This document shows, piece after piece, positions 17,104-26,402 of a DNA stretch of 64,000 bases (the first letter of the stretch is position 1; each line of letters opens with the position of its first letter). Origin of the DNA: Mucilaginibacter sp. (GTDB lineage: Bacteria; Bacteroidota; Bacteroidia; Sphingobacteriales; Sphingobacteriaceae); NCBI GenBank assembly GCA_028287895.1, contig JAQBOV010000029.1:119685-183684 (forward strand), given 5' to 3'. Under the pieces are notes generated by a model. It searched no databases, was not told where the DNA came from, and worked only from the letters and a program-made list of their open reading frames with translations. The translations under genes and the position numbers were made by a program.

Positions 17104-19932
17104 TTACTCCACCTTATACCGGTATACCTGCCTGCCTATATTGCCGGCACTATCAATACCTTCTACCACTAAGCGATAAGTGCCGTGCCCGTCGGCATTG
17201 TAATATTCAAAAGATGCGTTGCCATCTTTGTTCGTCGTCAGTTCGGGTGCCCAGAATATAGTTGTACGCAAATCAGGCCGGTTATTTTTTTCTGATACCT
17301 TATCATATTTGGGCGAATAGCATTGGCGCGCTATATAAAACCCTTTCGCCCTGAATGTCAGGCTTGGCAATGCAGTTGCATCATTTTTTTCTACAGAATT
17401 GTTCAGGCGTGTGGTGATGACCATAACCCCTGCTCCGCCGTTGATCCCATAAATGCTCGCATTAGCCCCTTTTAAAGTTTCCACCGTTTCCACACTGTTA
17501 GGACTGATATCATTAATGCCCTGCCCGGTAGCATTATATGGGCTGCCATCAAGAATTATATACATCGGTTCAACAACCATCCGTCCGCTGGTCAATACTA
17601 TATTGCTCGGTAAATAGGGTGTTCCATTCATAAAATTAACGCCGGCCAGCAAACCGGATAACCCGATTGAAAGGGATTGCGCATTTTTGATGACGTCCCC
17701 TTTTACTACCTGGTCGGCATGTCCTGAACCACCGTAATTTGATGACAGGTAATTATTTTTGGAATTATCAAACGAAATGCGCTTGCCTTTAACTATATTT
17801 TTCGAATTGTATTTATACGATGCGTCCTGCATAATTCCCTTCTGGATACCGGTACGCGAGGTAATAGCTAAAACTCCTGCATGACCGTATATGCCATAAC
17901 TATCCGTATTACTGCCTTTTAATACTTCTACTTTTTCGATATCACCCGGACTTATTTTATCGAGGTTAACATAGCTGCCAACTATTTTACCATCGACAAC
18001 AATAAGCATCGGATCTTTTAGGGCCCCACCCTTCAGATACGGTATCCCCTGTATAAAATTGACGCCGGCGAGACGTCCGTTCAATGCTGTTACGAGCGAG
18101 GCCGAGCTTCCGATCTCATCACCGGATACTACCTGGTCCGCACGCTGTTCTCCAACGGGACGGATGGCAATACTGTTGTATAAGGTATGGTGCTGCGCCT
18201 GGCTATTATTAAGATAGGTGATCATTGAGCGGTTGACATCAGGTTGTAAGCCCGGCAGCTTTTTATCGCTTACCGCGGGGGCGGGCCTGTCAGGATATAC
18301 CGTCAGAAACGTTGTACCGCTGGCTTTTGTTGACCCGGTGGCCTGTAAGGTTAATAAAGAACTGTCGGCAAAAGGTGGCAGGTTGCCAAATTTGAATTCA
18401 CCGTCATTACCGGTCCGCTGCTCCAGCATGCTGCTTTTATTCGAGCTTAACAGCATCACATTCATTCTGGCTGCCGGCGATCCGGACGCTGTCTTAGCGA
18501 TACCTGTTATCTCCAATGTTTTTTCCGGTTCGTAAGTAAACCGGGCATCGTTATCATCTAATAATTGTTTCCAGGCAAAACGGCGGTAGCCTTGGGCAAG
18601 CATTAAATTATCCAGATCAGCATAACTCTGGCTTGTATTATGCATAAAATAGTAATTGGGCTGCTCAATATATCCTTTCAGGTCCGAGGTAAGCAGCAGG
18701 TAGTTTAAAATCGTAGTTTCGTTATTCTCATCAAACGGCACTTTAGTTTCGTCTATCACCGATACCGAAAAATGGCCTTGTACATCATTCCCTTTATCCT
18801 TTGAATTTATATTTATTGAAACTGCTCCGCGTTTGCGGTTACTTATTTTATTAACGTTTACCGTCAAGTTCAGCTGGTCCGGGTTTTGTAAAAATAAAAG
18901 TCGCTCACTCAAAGGGTCCCCGTTTTGCGAAAACAACGTTACCTGTACAATTCCGGATGGAAACTGGCTGTTGGGGATATCCATGCTCAGCCTGCGGCTA
19001 TCCAGCTTAGTATTTACCGTACTAACAAATCCGCCGCCATAGATTACCAGGCTAATATTCTTACCAAAATTTTCCTGGAAATAGGCTTTATTACTACGTA
19101 TCTCGATAGCGATCTTATCCAATGTATCTTTTACGGCCAAAACTATTCCCTTGCTTACCGGCGCTGGCAGGTCAAACGTATTTTGCGTACTATCAGCAAA
19201 AGTAACTTTGACCTTATAAGTTTTGCCTTCTTCCGGCTGAAGACGGAATGCCCCCATTCCAACATGGGTGGAACTAAAGGCGGTTACCTGCTTATCCGTA
19301 TTGTCAATCACCACTCCTTTTACATTTACCCCCAAGCCATTTGCCCCTATTGCTTTAAAGGCCACTTTGGATATTATGGCAGTTACCAATTCGCCTCCTT
19401 CCGGAAAAAATTGCAGATCGGCCTTTTCAGTTTGGGCAGATGCCGTGCTTTTAGCTGCTTGGTTACTCATTACCGAGCCGACGGGAATGGCCTGATCAAA
19501 AAAATAACCGGCAGCATTTTGCATAAATCTGGTGTAGGCCCTGACCCGGTAGTTCCCTTTGGGTAATAAAAAAGATAATGAAAAATCCCCCCAGGCAACG
19601 CCATTTACCAAATGCAGCTTTATTGAACCGACAATAGTATTATTCGGATCTATCAGATCAACATATAATATCCCGCTGGCATTGGAAAGGTCGTGATGCT
19701 CGCCAAGGGTTACGTATGCTTTAAAATAAATAGTATCGCCGGCTGCATAATAAGGTTTATCAAAATGCAGGTACGCTTTTTCAATAATATGATCGTCAGA
19801 CAATTTCTTTAATCCCGCAGCTGCATTTTTTATTACAGAACTATCATTCTGGGTATATGCATTCCCGTTAAAGCAAACCGTAAACAGCGCGATGGCATAA
19901 ATTACTTTTTTCATGGCAATAAGGTTAATCAT
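17104..19932 (-). CDS. MG2-like / TonB-plug-domain protein with two tandem plug domains, no beta-barrel
   Basis: YLHFDKPYYAAGDTIYFKAY (MG2-like); two plug-like segments (LNGRLAGVNFIQG...PMLIVVDGK...VEVLKGSNTDSYGIYGHAGVLAITSR and LSGLLAGVNFMNG...PMYIILDGS...VETLKGANASIYGINGGAGVMVITTR). Confidence 0.82.
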   Translation of the reverse strand: MINLIAMKKVIYAIALFTVCFNGNAYTQNDSSVIKNAAAGLKKLSDDHIIEKAYLHFDKPYYAAGDTIYFKAYVTLGEHHDLSNASGILYVDLIDPNNTIVGSIKLHLVNGVAWGDFSLSFLLPKGNYRVRAYTRFMQNAAGYFFDQAIPVGSVMSNQAAKSTASAQTEKADLQFFPEGGELVTAIISKVAFKAIGANGLGVNVKGVVIDNTDKQVTAFSSTHVGMGAFRLQPEEGKTYKVKVTFADSTQNTFDLPAPVSKGIVLAVKDTLDKIAIEIRSNKAYFQENFGKNISLVIYGGGFVSTVNTKLDSRRLSMDIPNSQFPSGIVQVTLFSQNGDPLSERLLFLQNPDQLNLTVNVNKISNRKRGAVSININSKDKGNDVQGHFSVSVIDETKVPFDENNETTILNYLLLTSDLKGYIEQPNYYFMHNTSQSYADLDNLMLAQGYRRFAWKQLLDDNDARFTYEPEKTLEITGIAKTASGSPAARMNVMLLSSNKSSMLEQRTGNDGEFKFGNLPPFADSSLLTLQATGSTKASGTTFLTVYPDRPAPAVSDKKLPGLQPDVNRSMITYLNNSQAQHHTLYNSIAIRPVGEQRADQVVSGDEIGSSASLVTALNGRLAGVNFIQGIPYLKGGALKDPMLIVVDGKIVGSYVNLDKISPGDIEKVEVLKGSNTDSYGIYGHAGVLAITSRTGIQKGIMQDASYKYNSKNIVKGKRISFDNSKNNYLSSNYGGSGHADQVVKGDVIKNAQSLSIGLSGLLAGVNFMNGTPYLPSNIVLTSGRMVVEPMYIILDGSPYNATGQGINDISPNSVETVETLKGANASIYGINGGAGVMVITTRLNNSVEKNDATALPSLTFRAKGFYIARQCYSPKYDKVSEKNNRPDLRTTIFWAPELTTNKDGNASFEYYNADGHGTYRLVVEGIDSAGNIGRQVYRYKVE

Positions 19933-20182
19933 TAAAGCCCCGCCTTTCCGAAATCGGAGAAGGCGACAAACAAAAAGCGATATCAGAAAAATAATCAGTT
20001 ATAATTGGCTGAATAAATATATAACTAAGTTTTTAATTTTCAAATTAATTAAAAATTTAGTTACAAGCTTAGCTTACGCTATATCAATGATTTGGAATAT
20101 TTTTCCGGGTTGGTTTTTGAGCGTAGCAAACTCGGAAAATTTGAAATTTCAGAACCAGTGTCTGACTGCACGGGCGGGCGTT

Positions 20183-20377
20183 TTATTGTTCATCTTTAAT
20201 TTCTTCCCAATAAACCGTTTCCAGGTATAAGCCATTATGAATAGCTACCTGTGCCTTTATTTTTTCCAGTTCTTCTTTAATTTTCTCCGGCTCCAGGGCA
20301 TCGCTTATAGAATAATAATAGATAACATAGCCGGTTTGACTATTGATAAATTTGTAATGTTTATTGTTTTTCTTCAT
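20183..20377 (-). CDS. Hypothetical small protein
   Basis: 64 aa; gaagaagagggcctgattATG leader. Confidence 0.5.
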   Translation of the reverse strand: MKKNNKHYKFINSQTGYVIYYYSISDALEPEKIKEELEKIKAQVAIHNGLYLETVYWEEIKDEQ

Positions 20378-20481
20378 AATCAGGCCCTCTTCTTCCCGAT
20401 TTATTTAAAACAACCAAAATGGCCAGGAAAAGTTTATGATATACTGGTTTAAAGTAGAAATTTTCAGGCGGTAAAACAAAT

Positions 20482-20724
20482 TTAATTGGCAGATCTGAAC
20501 AATGATGCTATAGCAGCCAGTTCATTATCGCCAATCAACTCGGGGGACTCAAATTGCTGCATGATCAATGCCTGCGGGAACAGGATACTTCCCCCTGTAG
20601 TTTTTACCACTACCCCATTATCAGATTCTGAGTGGTTTTTATAACCGCCAATGGCAGGATCATGCTTTTCTAACCTGATCAAAAGTTCCACTATAGCATA
20701 AGTGGGCAAATTATTTTTGAGCAT
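20482..20724 (-). CDS. Hypothetical small protein
   Basis: 80 aa ORF with an upstream dyad. Confidence 0.55.
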   Translation of the reverse strand: MLKNNLPTYAIVELLIRLEKHDPAIGGYKNHSESDNGVVVKTTGGSILFPQALIMQQFESPELIGDNELAAIASLFRSAN

Positions 20725-20751
20725 AGTGTCAAAAATACATTAACGGCTCAA

Positions 20752-20793
20752 CAGTTAATCATTAACATTTTGTTAAGTGTTAATGATCAATTG
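20752..20793. promoter_or_regulatory. 16-bp inverted repeat (2 mismatches) upstream of the small ORF
   Basis: cagttaatcattaaca / tgttaatgatcaattg, 10-nt spacer. Confidence 0.45.
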
Positions 20794-20825
20794 ATGTCAA
20801 GCTAACATTGCAGCGGGACGAAACC

Positions 20826-23306
20826 TTATTTGCCTCCGCCGCTATCAGGCGCAGGGGCATCATTATTATTGTTATTATCTTCCTTTTCTTTCTTAAATTC
20901 CAGTTTTCCGAACTTATAGCTCAGGGTAATGCCGAAAGAACGGAACGGAACTTCGCGCATGTTTGTCTGATAGAAGTTGGCGCCGGAGGTTGTCGACTTA
21001 AAATTGACATACTGATTAAACGGATCGGTAGCAGTTAAGCCGATACTTGCTTTCTTATTCCAGAACTGTTTACGCACAGCCATGTTATAAAAAAAGAATG
21101 CAGGCCTGGTTCCCTGTATGGTTCTTTGTGAGGAATTGTAGTTGCCAAATAACTCGGCAACCAAATCCTTGCCAAACTCATAGCTGGCATTTAAATTGAT
21201 GCGGTAGGTAAAACCGCTTACCTGCGGATTGCCGGGGTTAGTGGTGATCCTGTCGGCAAACATCATATTCGAACGCAAATTCAGCTTCTTGGTGATTGGC
21301 ACTGAACCGAATAAGTTAACACCCTCTGTGGTTTCCGTACCGATATTATAGCGCTGGTTCAGATAGACATCGGAGTAGATAGTGCCATTAATGTTTAAGG
21401 TATCATGGTGCGTAGTAAATGATTGCAGGTCGTTGGTATTGTGCCGATAAAATGCCCCGATGTAAATATTAGCTCCCCCATTGAATGACTTGTTATATCC
21501 AAACTCATAATTGTGTCCTATTTCGGGTCTTAGGTTTGGGTTACCGGTGCTGATATTATGAGGATCGCTGATATCGTAAAATGGGTTCAGGTCACGATAT
21601 TCAGGCCGCTCAATACGGTAACTATAACTTAGTTTCAAAGATTGTGTTTCATCAATCTTGTGGGATAATACCAGTGAGGGTGCCAGTGTATTATACCCCG
21701 GAATATGCGTCCCGGGAAAATCAGCAGAAGTTGAAGTATACTCGTCCCGCAAACCAGCCTTGCCATTAATAAAATTATTAAACAAGGAAAATGTTGCTGA
21801 CAGGTAATAAGCATAAACTTTACGGTTATAGTTAAAGCCATAAGTTTGGTTGGCGTCAGGCACAAATATCCCGTTCGAGAGCGTATCAGTAACCACTGTA
21901 TTATTGATGTTTTCCAATACGGCTTTGGCACCTGTTTCGAAAGTAAAATTCTTGCTTACCGGTTGCGTATAATCGATGGAGATATCTGTTTCATGATCTT
22001 TTCCGGGGTTACTGCTCTGTGTACCTGATGATGGGTATCCGCCATTCAGATAATCCTGCTGCTGAAAGAACTCAGAGCTGTTATTTCCATAACTTGAACT
22101 ATACAACACATCAAGTTCCTGCCCCTCCTTTTGAAAGGTCTTTTTATAACTAAGGCTATAATCAAAATATTTCCCGGTGAAACGGCTGTCGGAATTACGT
22201 AAACTACGTATATCAGATAATGTATTGCTATTGGGTATATCCAGCACGCTTGTCTCCTGGTTGGTTAAACCGTGATTATGATTGGCAAAATGGTTATAAC
22301 CAAATGAAGCCGTTAAGGCGTCTTTTTTAGTGATATCCCAGTTAAAACTTAAGCCTGACTGATAGCCTCCCCGGGTAAAATTGCTGTTCCCATTTTGAAG
22401 TAAATGGGTAGTGGTATCCCTGGTTTTACTGTATGACAGGTTATCGGTAGTATTAATAGTGGTACTGTTGATCTGCTCGCCGCCATTGAAAAATGCGTTA
22501 ACACCAAAATTACCTTTGCGCACGTTTAAGTTAAATGACCCGTTTTCGCGCCTGGTTCCCGCCGAAAGGTTAACGCTGCCGTTTACGCCCTGTATTTTAC
22601 TGTCCTTTAAAATGATATTGATAATTCCTCCGGTGCCATTGGCATCATATTTAGCTCCGGGACTGGTGATCACTTCAATGCTTTTGATCTGGCTTGCCGG
22701 TATTGACTGTAAGGCATCGGCTAAACTTGCACCGAATATGCTCGATGGCTTGCCATTGATCAAAAAGCGGATATTGGCATTACCCTGAAGCTGTACATTG
22801 CCATCAATATCAACTGTAACCTGCGGAACTTTTTGCAATACATCCGCTGCTGAGCCTCCCTGTGAGGTAAGGTCATTGGCCACATTATAAACCATCTTAT
22901 CTATTTTGTTTTCTACAACCGGTGCCTTACCAACGATTTCCACAGTTTTCAGCTGGTTTTGTACCGGTGCGATTGATATAGTACCCAGTGCAATATTAGC
23001 ATTAGCAGCACTGATAGTTAAATGGTCCATGGTTGTTTTCTGATAACCAATAAAATCAACGGCAATACTGTACTCTCCAGGGTTTAGGTTAGGGATTGTA
23101 AAGCTGCCTTTTATATCGGTTACCACGCCATTGATAGGGCTTGTATTACCATCTTTAAAAACACTAACGGTAGCATAGTCAACAGGCTGTTTGGTAACGG
23201 CATCAATAACCTTACCGCTTATATTTCCCTTAGGATTATTATAAGGCTGGGCCTTTAAAATAAGTGCAGAACAAAAAAAGAACAGTAGTATAAAAAAAAT
23301 TCGCAT
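20826..23306 (-). CDS. TonB-dependent receptor, outer-membrane beta-barrel family with N-terminal carboxypeptidase-regulatory-like domain
   Basis: GNISGKVIDAVTKQPVDYATVSVFKDG; plug QLQGNANIRFLINGKPSSIFG..IPASQIKSIEVITSPGAKYDANGTGGIINIILK; barrel. Confidence 0.92.
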   Translation of the reverse strand: MRIFFILLFFFCSALILKAQPYNNPKGNISGKVIDAVTKQPVDYATVSVFKDGNTSPINGVVTDIKGSFTIPNLNPGEYSIAVDFIGYQKTTMDHLTISAANANIALGTISIAPVQNQLKTVEIVGKAPVVENKIDKMVYNVANDLTSQGGSAADVLQKVPQVTVDIDGNVQLQGNANIRFLINGKPSSIFGASLADALQSIPASQIKSIEVITSPGAKYDANGTGGIINIILKDSKIQGVNGSVNLSAGTRRENGSFNLNVRKGNFGVNAFFNGGEQINSTTINTTDNLSYSKTRDTTTHLLQNGNSNFTRGGYQSGLSFNWDITKKDALTASFGYNHFANHNHGLTNQETSVLDIPNSNTLSDIRSLRNSDSRFTGKYFDYSLSYKKTFQKEGQELDVLYSSSYGNNSSEFFQQQDYLNGGYPSSGTQSSNPGKDHETDISIDYTQPVSKNFTFETGAKAVLENINNTVVTDTLSNGIFVPDANQTYGFNYNRKVYAYYLSATFSLFNNFINGKAGLRDEYTSTSADFPGTHIPGYNTLAPSLVLSHKIDETQSLKLSYSYRIERPEYRDLNPFYDISDPHNISTGNPNLRPEIGHNYEFGYNKSFNGGANIYIGAFYRHNTNDLQSFTTHHDTLNINGTIYSDVYLNQRYNIGTETTEGVNLFGSVPITKKLNLRSNMMFADRITTNPGNPQVSGFTYRINLNASYEFGKDLVAELFGNYNSSQRTIQGTRPAFFFYNMAVRKQFWNKKASIGLTATDPFNQYVNFKSTTSGANFYQTNMREVPFRSFGITLSYKFGKLEFKKEKEDNNNNNDAPAPDSGGGK

Positions 23307-23550
23307 AATAGATTCATTGACCTTTAAAATCGTGCGAAAATGGTCAGAAAATCTGGATTAAATCTGTAATTAGTGTTTTGTAGTGTTTTTTTTACACAAT
23401 AGTCAGCCCCCGGGTAGCTAGCCGGTTGAACGGCCCGGTGTATAGCCCTGGCCCCCGGGGTGTTCACCGAAAACCCATAAAGCTTAAAACGTAATTAACT
23501 ATTACCTGGCAGCTTGGTAAAAGAACAGCAAAGATGGTTTCACGGGATTA

Positions 23551-23964
23551 TTAAAATATCAAAACCAAGGTCCCGGAAATGATCAGCAAAGCGCCTAACC
23601 CCGATTTTAAAGTGATTGGCTCCTTTAAAAAAACTGCTGCTAATATAATGGCTAAAGCCACGCTTAATTTATCAACCGGGGCCACCTGCGACACTTTACC
23701 TACCTGCAAGGCTTTAAAATAAAATATCCATGATAACCCTGTTGCGCAGCCCGAAAGGATCAAAAATATCCAGTTGGTTTTATTCAGCGCACCCATATTT
23801 TCAGCGCTCCCCCGATACAAAGCAATAGCCCAGGCAATTATCAGGATAATAACCGTGCGTATAGCTGTGGCAAGGTCGCTGTCAACCCCTTTAATGCCGG
23901 CCTTTGCAAATATTGCGGTCAATGCAGCAAAAGCTGCTGATAGTAAAGCGTATATCCACCACAT
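23551..23964 (-). CDS. EamA-family (DMT) transporter, 4-5 TM single-repeat form
   Basis: MWWIYALLSAAFAALTAIFAKAGIKGVDSDLATAIRT. Confidence 0.88.
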   Translation of the reverse strand: MWWIYALLSAAFAALTAIFAKAGIKGVDSDLATAIRTVIILIIAWAIALYRGSAENMGALNKTNWIFLILSGCATGLSWIFYFKALQVGKVSQVAPVDKLSVALAIILAAVFLKEPITLKSGLGALLIISGTLVLIF

Positions 23965-23980
23965 AGCTGTTTAATTAATT

Positions 23981-24168
23981 ATCGAATTACTGAATTAGTG
24001 ATTTAATTGACTAAATTTTTGTTAAAGGTAAACGCACAACCCTGAATAAAGATCTAAGCGACTGAACTGATCGTTATTGAATTGCTGAGCTGGTGACTTC
24101 GTTAATGACTAAATTTTCACCAAAGGTAAACACACAATCCTGAATAAAATCTATGCAATCTGAACTAA
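23981..24168. repeat. Imperfect tandem duplication (~95 bp x 2)
   Basis: Unit 1 23981-24075 (tcgaattactgaattagtga..ctaaatttttgttaaaggtaaacgcacaaccctgaataaag..ctgaactga) and unit 2 24076-24168 (ttgaattgctgagctggtga..ctaaattttcaccaaaggtaaacacacaatcctgaataaaa..ctgaactaa). Confidence 0.85.
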
Positions 24169-24241
24169 TACCTTTGGTATTTTTGTTCAATACAAAATGT
24201 ATACAAAATTGAGTTTGTACATTTATTGAAAATAATATTAA

Positions 24242-24305
24242 AAAATCTCCCCTGCCGGGGAAGACCTGCCTGCCTCAGGGGCAGGTTACAAGGAGGCGAA
24301 GGCTC
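24242..24305 (+). repeat. Dispersed palindromic repeat copy C in the response-regulator leader
   Basis: aaatctcccctgccggggaagacctgcctgcctcaggggcaggttacaaggaggcgaaggctc directly abutting ATG 24306. Confidence 0.75.
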
Positions 24306-24983
24306 ATGAAAATACTGATCATTGAAGATGAACAAGGCTTACGCGAAAGCATAGAAGAATATTTTATGGAGGCCGGGAATATATGCGAAACGGCATCAAA
24401 CTACCGGGAAGCCATAGCCAAGGTAAGCCTTTATAATTATGATTGCATCTTGTTGGATATTACGCTGCCCGGCGGGAACGGCATTGAGATATTAAAGTAT
24501 TTAAAGCAGAATGATCATACCGATGGTATCCTGATTATATCGGCAAAAAACTCACTGGACGACCGACTGGAGGGATTAGACCTCGGGGCCGATGATTACC
24601 TGGTAAAGCCCTTTCATTTATCCGAACTACGGGCCAGGGTATCGGCAATTATTCGCCGCAAAACATTTAACGGAAGTAACCTCCTTATTTTTAACGAGAT
24701 CACCATCGATCTGCTTGCCAAAACGGTAAAAGCACACAACCAGTCCATCAAACTCACCCGGAAGGAATATGCCCTGTTGCTTTATTTTATTGCCAATAAG
24801 GGAAAAGTGGTTTCAAAAAATGCCATTGCCGAACACCTCTGGGGAGATGGCATCGACCTGGCCAATAATTTTGATTTCATTTATTCACATATCAAAAACC
24901 TGCGGAAAAAGCTGATGGAAGCAGGAAGCAATGACTATATACAGGCCGCTTATGGCATGGGGTATAAGTTTACCGATCAATGA
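24306..24983 (+). CDS. OmpR-family response regulator
   Basis: MKILIIEDEQGLRE receiver plus winged-helix C-terminus (LTRKEYALLLYFIANKGKVVSKNAIAEHLWG). Confidence 0.95.
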   Translation: MKILIIEDEQGLRESIEEYFMEAGNICETASNYREAIAKVSLYNYDCILLDITLPGGNGIEILKYLKQNDHTDGILIISAKNSLDDRLEGLDLGADDYLVKPFHLSELRARVSAIIRRKTFNGSNLLIFNEITIDLLAKTVKAHNQSIKLTRKEYALLLYFIANKGKVVSKNAIAEHLWGDGIDLANNFDFIYSHIKNLRKKLMEAGSNDYIQAAYGMGYKFTDQ

Positions 24984-26263
24984 AGCTCTTAGCAAAATAT
25001 AACCGCGTAAACCTGGCAACCACCATCGTCGTGATGCTGATAACCGGGATAATTTATTACCAGGCCATCAGCCTGATACTGACCAAACAATTAGACAAAG
25101 ACCTGGTGGTCGAAGAAAATGAAATTTCTGAGTATGCAAACGTTAATCATCATCTGCCACAGGTCTTTGAATCCAATGATCAGCAGATCACTTTTACACA
25201 GGCAAAACCGGGATCGGTAACACGGCAGTTTATTAATACCGTTTATCGCAATAAAAAGGAAGAGCATCCGGGAAAACGCAGGCACCGGCATGAAGAATAT
25301 GAAGCGGGCCGCGGGCTTATAACCGCTGTCGCCCTTGGGGATAAATACTATCAAATACTGATTGTTGAGTCAAAAGTTGAGACCGAGGACCTGATCCAGA
25401 TCATTTTCGGCATCACAACAGGCGTTATCCTGTTATTGCTCGTCACGCTTTTTATTACCAACAGACTGCTTTTAAACCGCTTATGGCAGCCGTTTTACAA
25501 TTTATTAAAAGAGCTGCGTCTTTTTAATGTAGCCGACAATAAAGATGTCCCGCTGGTAAGAACAAACATTGACGAGTTTGACGAGCTTAACCAAACCATC
25601 ATCACCATGTCGACCAGGGTAAAAAACGATTATAAAGAACTGAAAACATTTACCGAGAATGCCTCGCACGAACTGCTTACGCCTATAGCGGTCATCAATT
25701 CCAAGCTGGATACACTGATCCAAACCGATAGCTTTAGCGGGCAGCAAAGCAAACTGCTGAACGATCTTTATAGTGCCGTTTCCAAACTGACCAGGCTGAA
25801 TCAGTCCCTGCTATTATTGGTTAAAATTGAGAACCGCATTGTCGAGGGCAATCAACTGATCAATTTGCGCGAATCTTTAGAAGAAATGGTTACCCAGTTC
25901 GAAGAGATCTTCCAGGATAAACAGTTACAGGTCAATTGTCAACTGAGCGACAAAGAATTGCATGCAAGCCCCTACCTGGCCGATATATTACTGAACAACT
26001 TACTGAGCAACGCGATAAGGCATAACTGTATTGGTGGCCAGATCAATATCAAACTAAATAACGAATATTTAGTGATACAGAATACCGGGGAAGAAACGGC
26101 CTTACAAAACGATCAGATCTTTACCCGCTTTCACAAATCATACAGCTCGGAAGGAAGCGGCCTTGGTTTAACTATTTCCCGGCAAATATGTGAGAATTTA
26201 CATTTCACCCTTAATTATAGCTTCCAGGACATCTATCATACGTTTACGGTTAAGTTTGACTGA
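24980..26263 (+). CDS. Sensor histidine kinase
   Basis: ATGA overlap with the RR; TFTENASHELLTPIAVI H-box, LLNNLLSNAIRHN N-box, GSGLGLTISRQI G-box. Confidence 0.95.
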   Translation: MKLLAKYNRVNLATTIVVMLITGIIYYQAISLILTKQLDKDLVVEENEISEYANVNHHLPQVFESNDQQITFTQAKPGSVTRQFINTVYRNKKEEHPGKRRHRHEEYEAGRGLITAVALGDKYYQILIVESKVETEDLIQIIFGITTGVILLLLVTLFITNRLLLNRLWQPFYNLLKELRLFNVADNKDVPLVRTNIDEFDELNQTIITMSTRVKNDYKELKTFTENASHELLTPIAVINSKLDTLIQTDSFSGQQSKLLNDLYSAVSKLTRLNQSLLLLVKIENRIVEGNQLINLRESLEEMVTQFEEIFQDKQLQVNCQLSDKELHASPYLADILLNNLLSNAIRHNCIGGQINIKLNNEYLVIQNTGEETALQNDQIFTRFHKSYSSEGSGLGLTISRQICENLHFTLNYSFQDIYHTFTVKFD

Positions 26264-26402
26264 GCGGTAGCGGTCAATCTACACGCATTTTAACCCGTCC
26301 GGCTCCATCAAAGTAAATACACTTAATCCAACTCACTGATCGCATCCCAAATTTATCCAGAATTTAATTTTTACTTTAGCAAATCAAACTGCATAATTTA
26401 TA

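Noticed and set aside
18925-19566. 213-aa + strand ORF
   Set aside because: Antisense to the 942-aa plug-domain protein; no recognisable motif.
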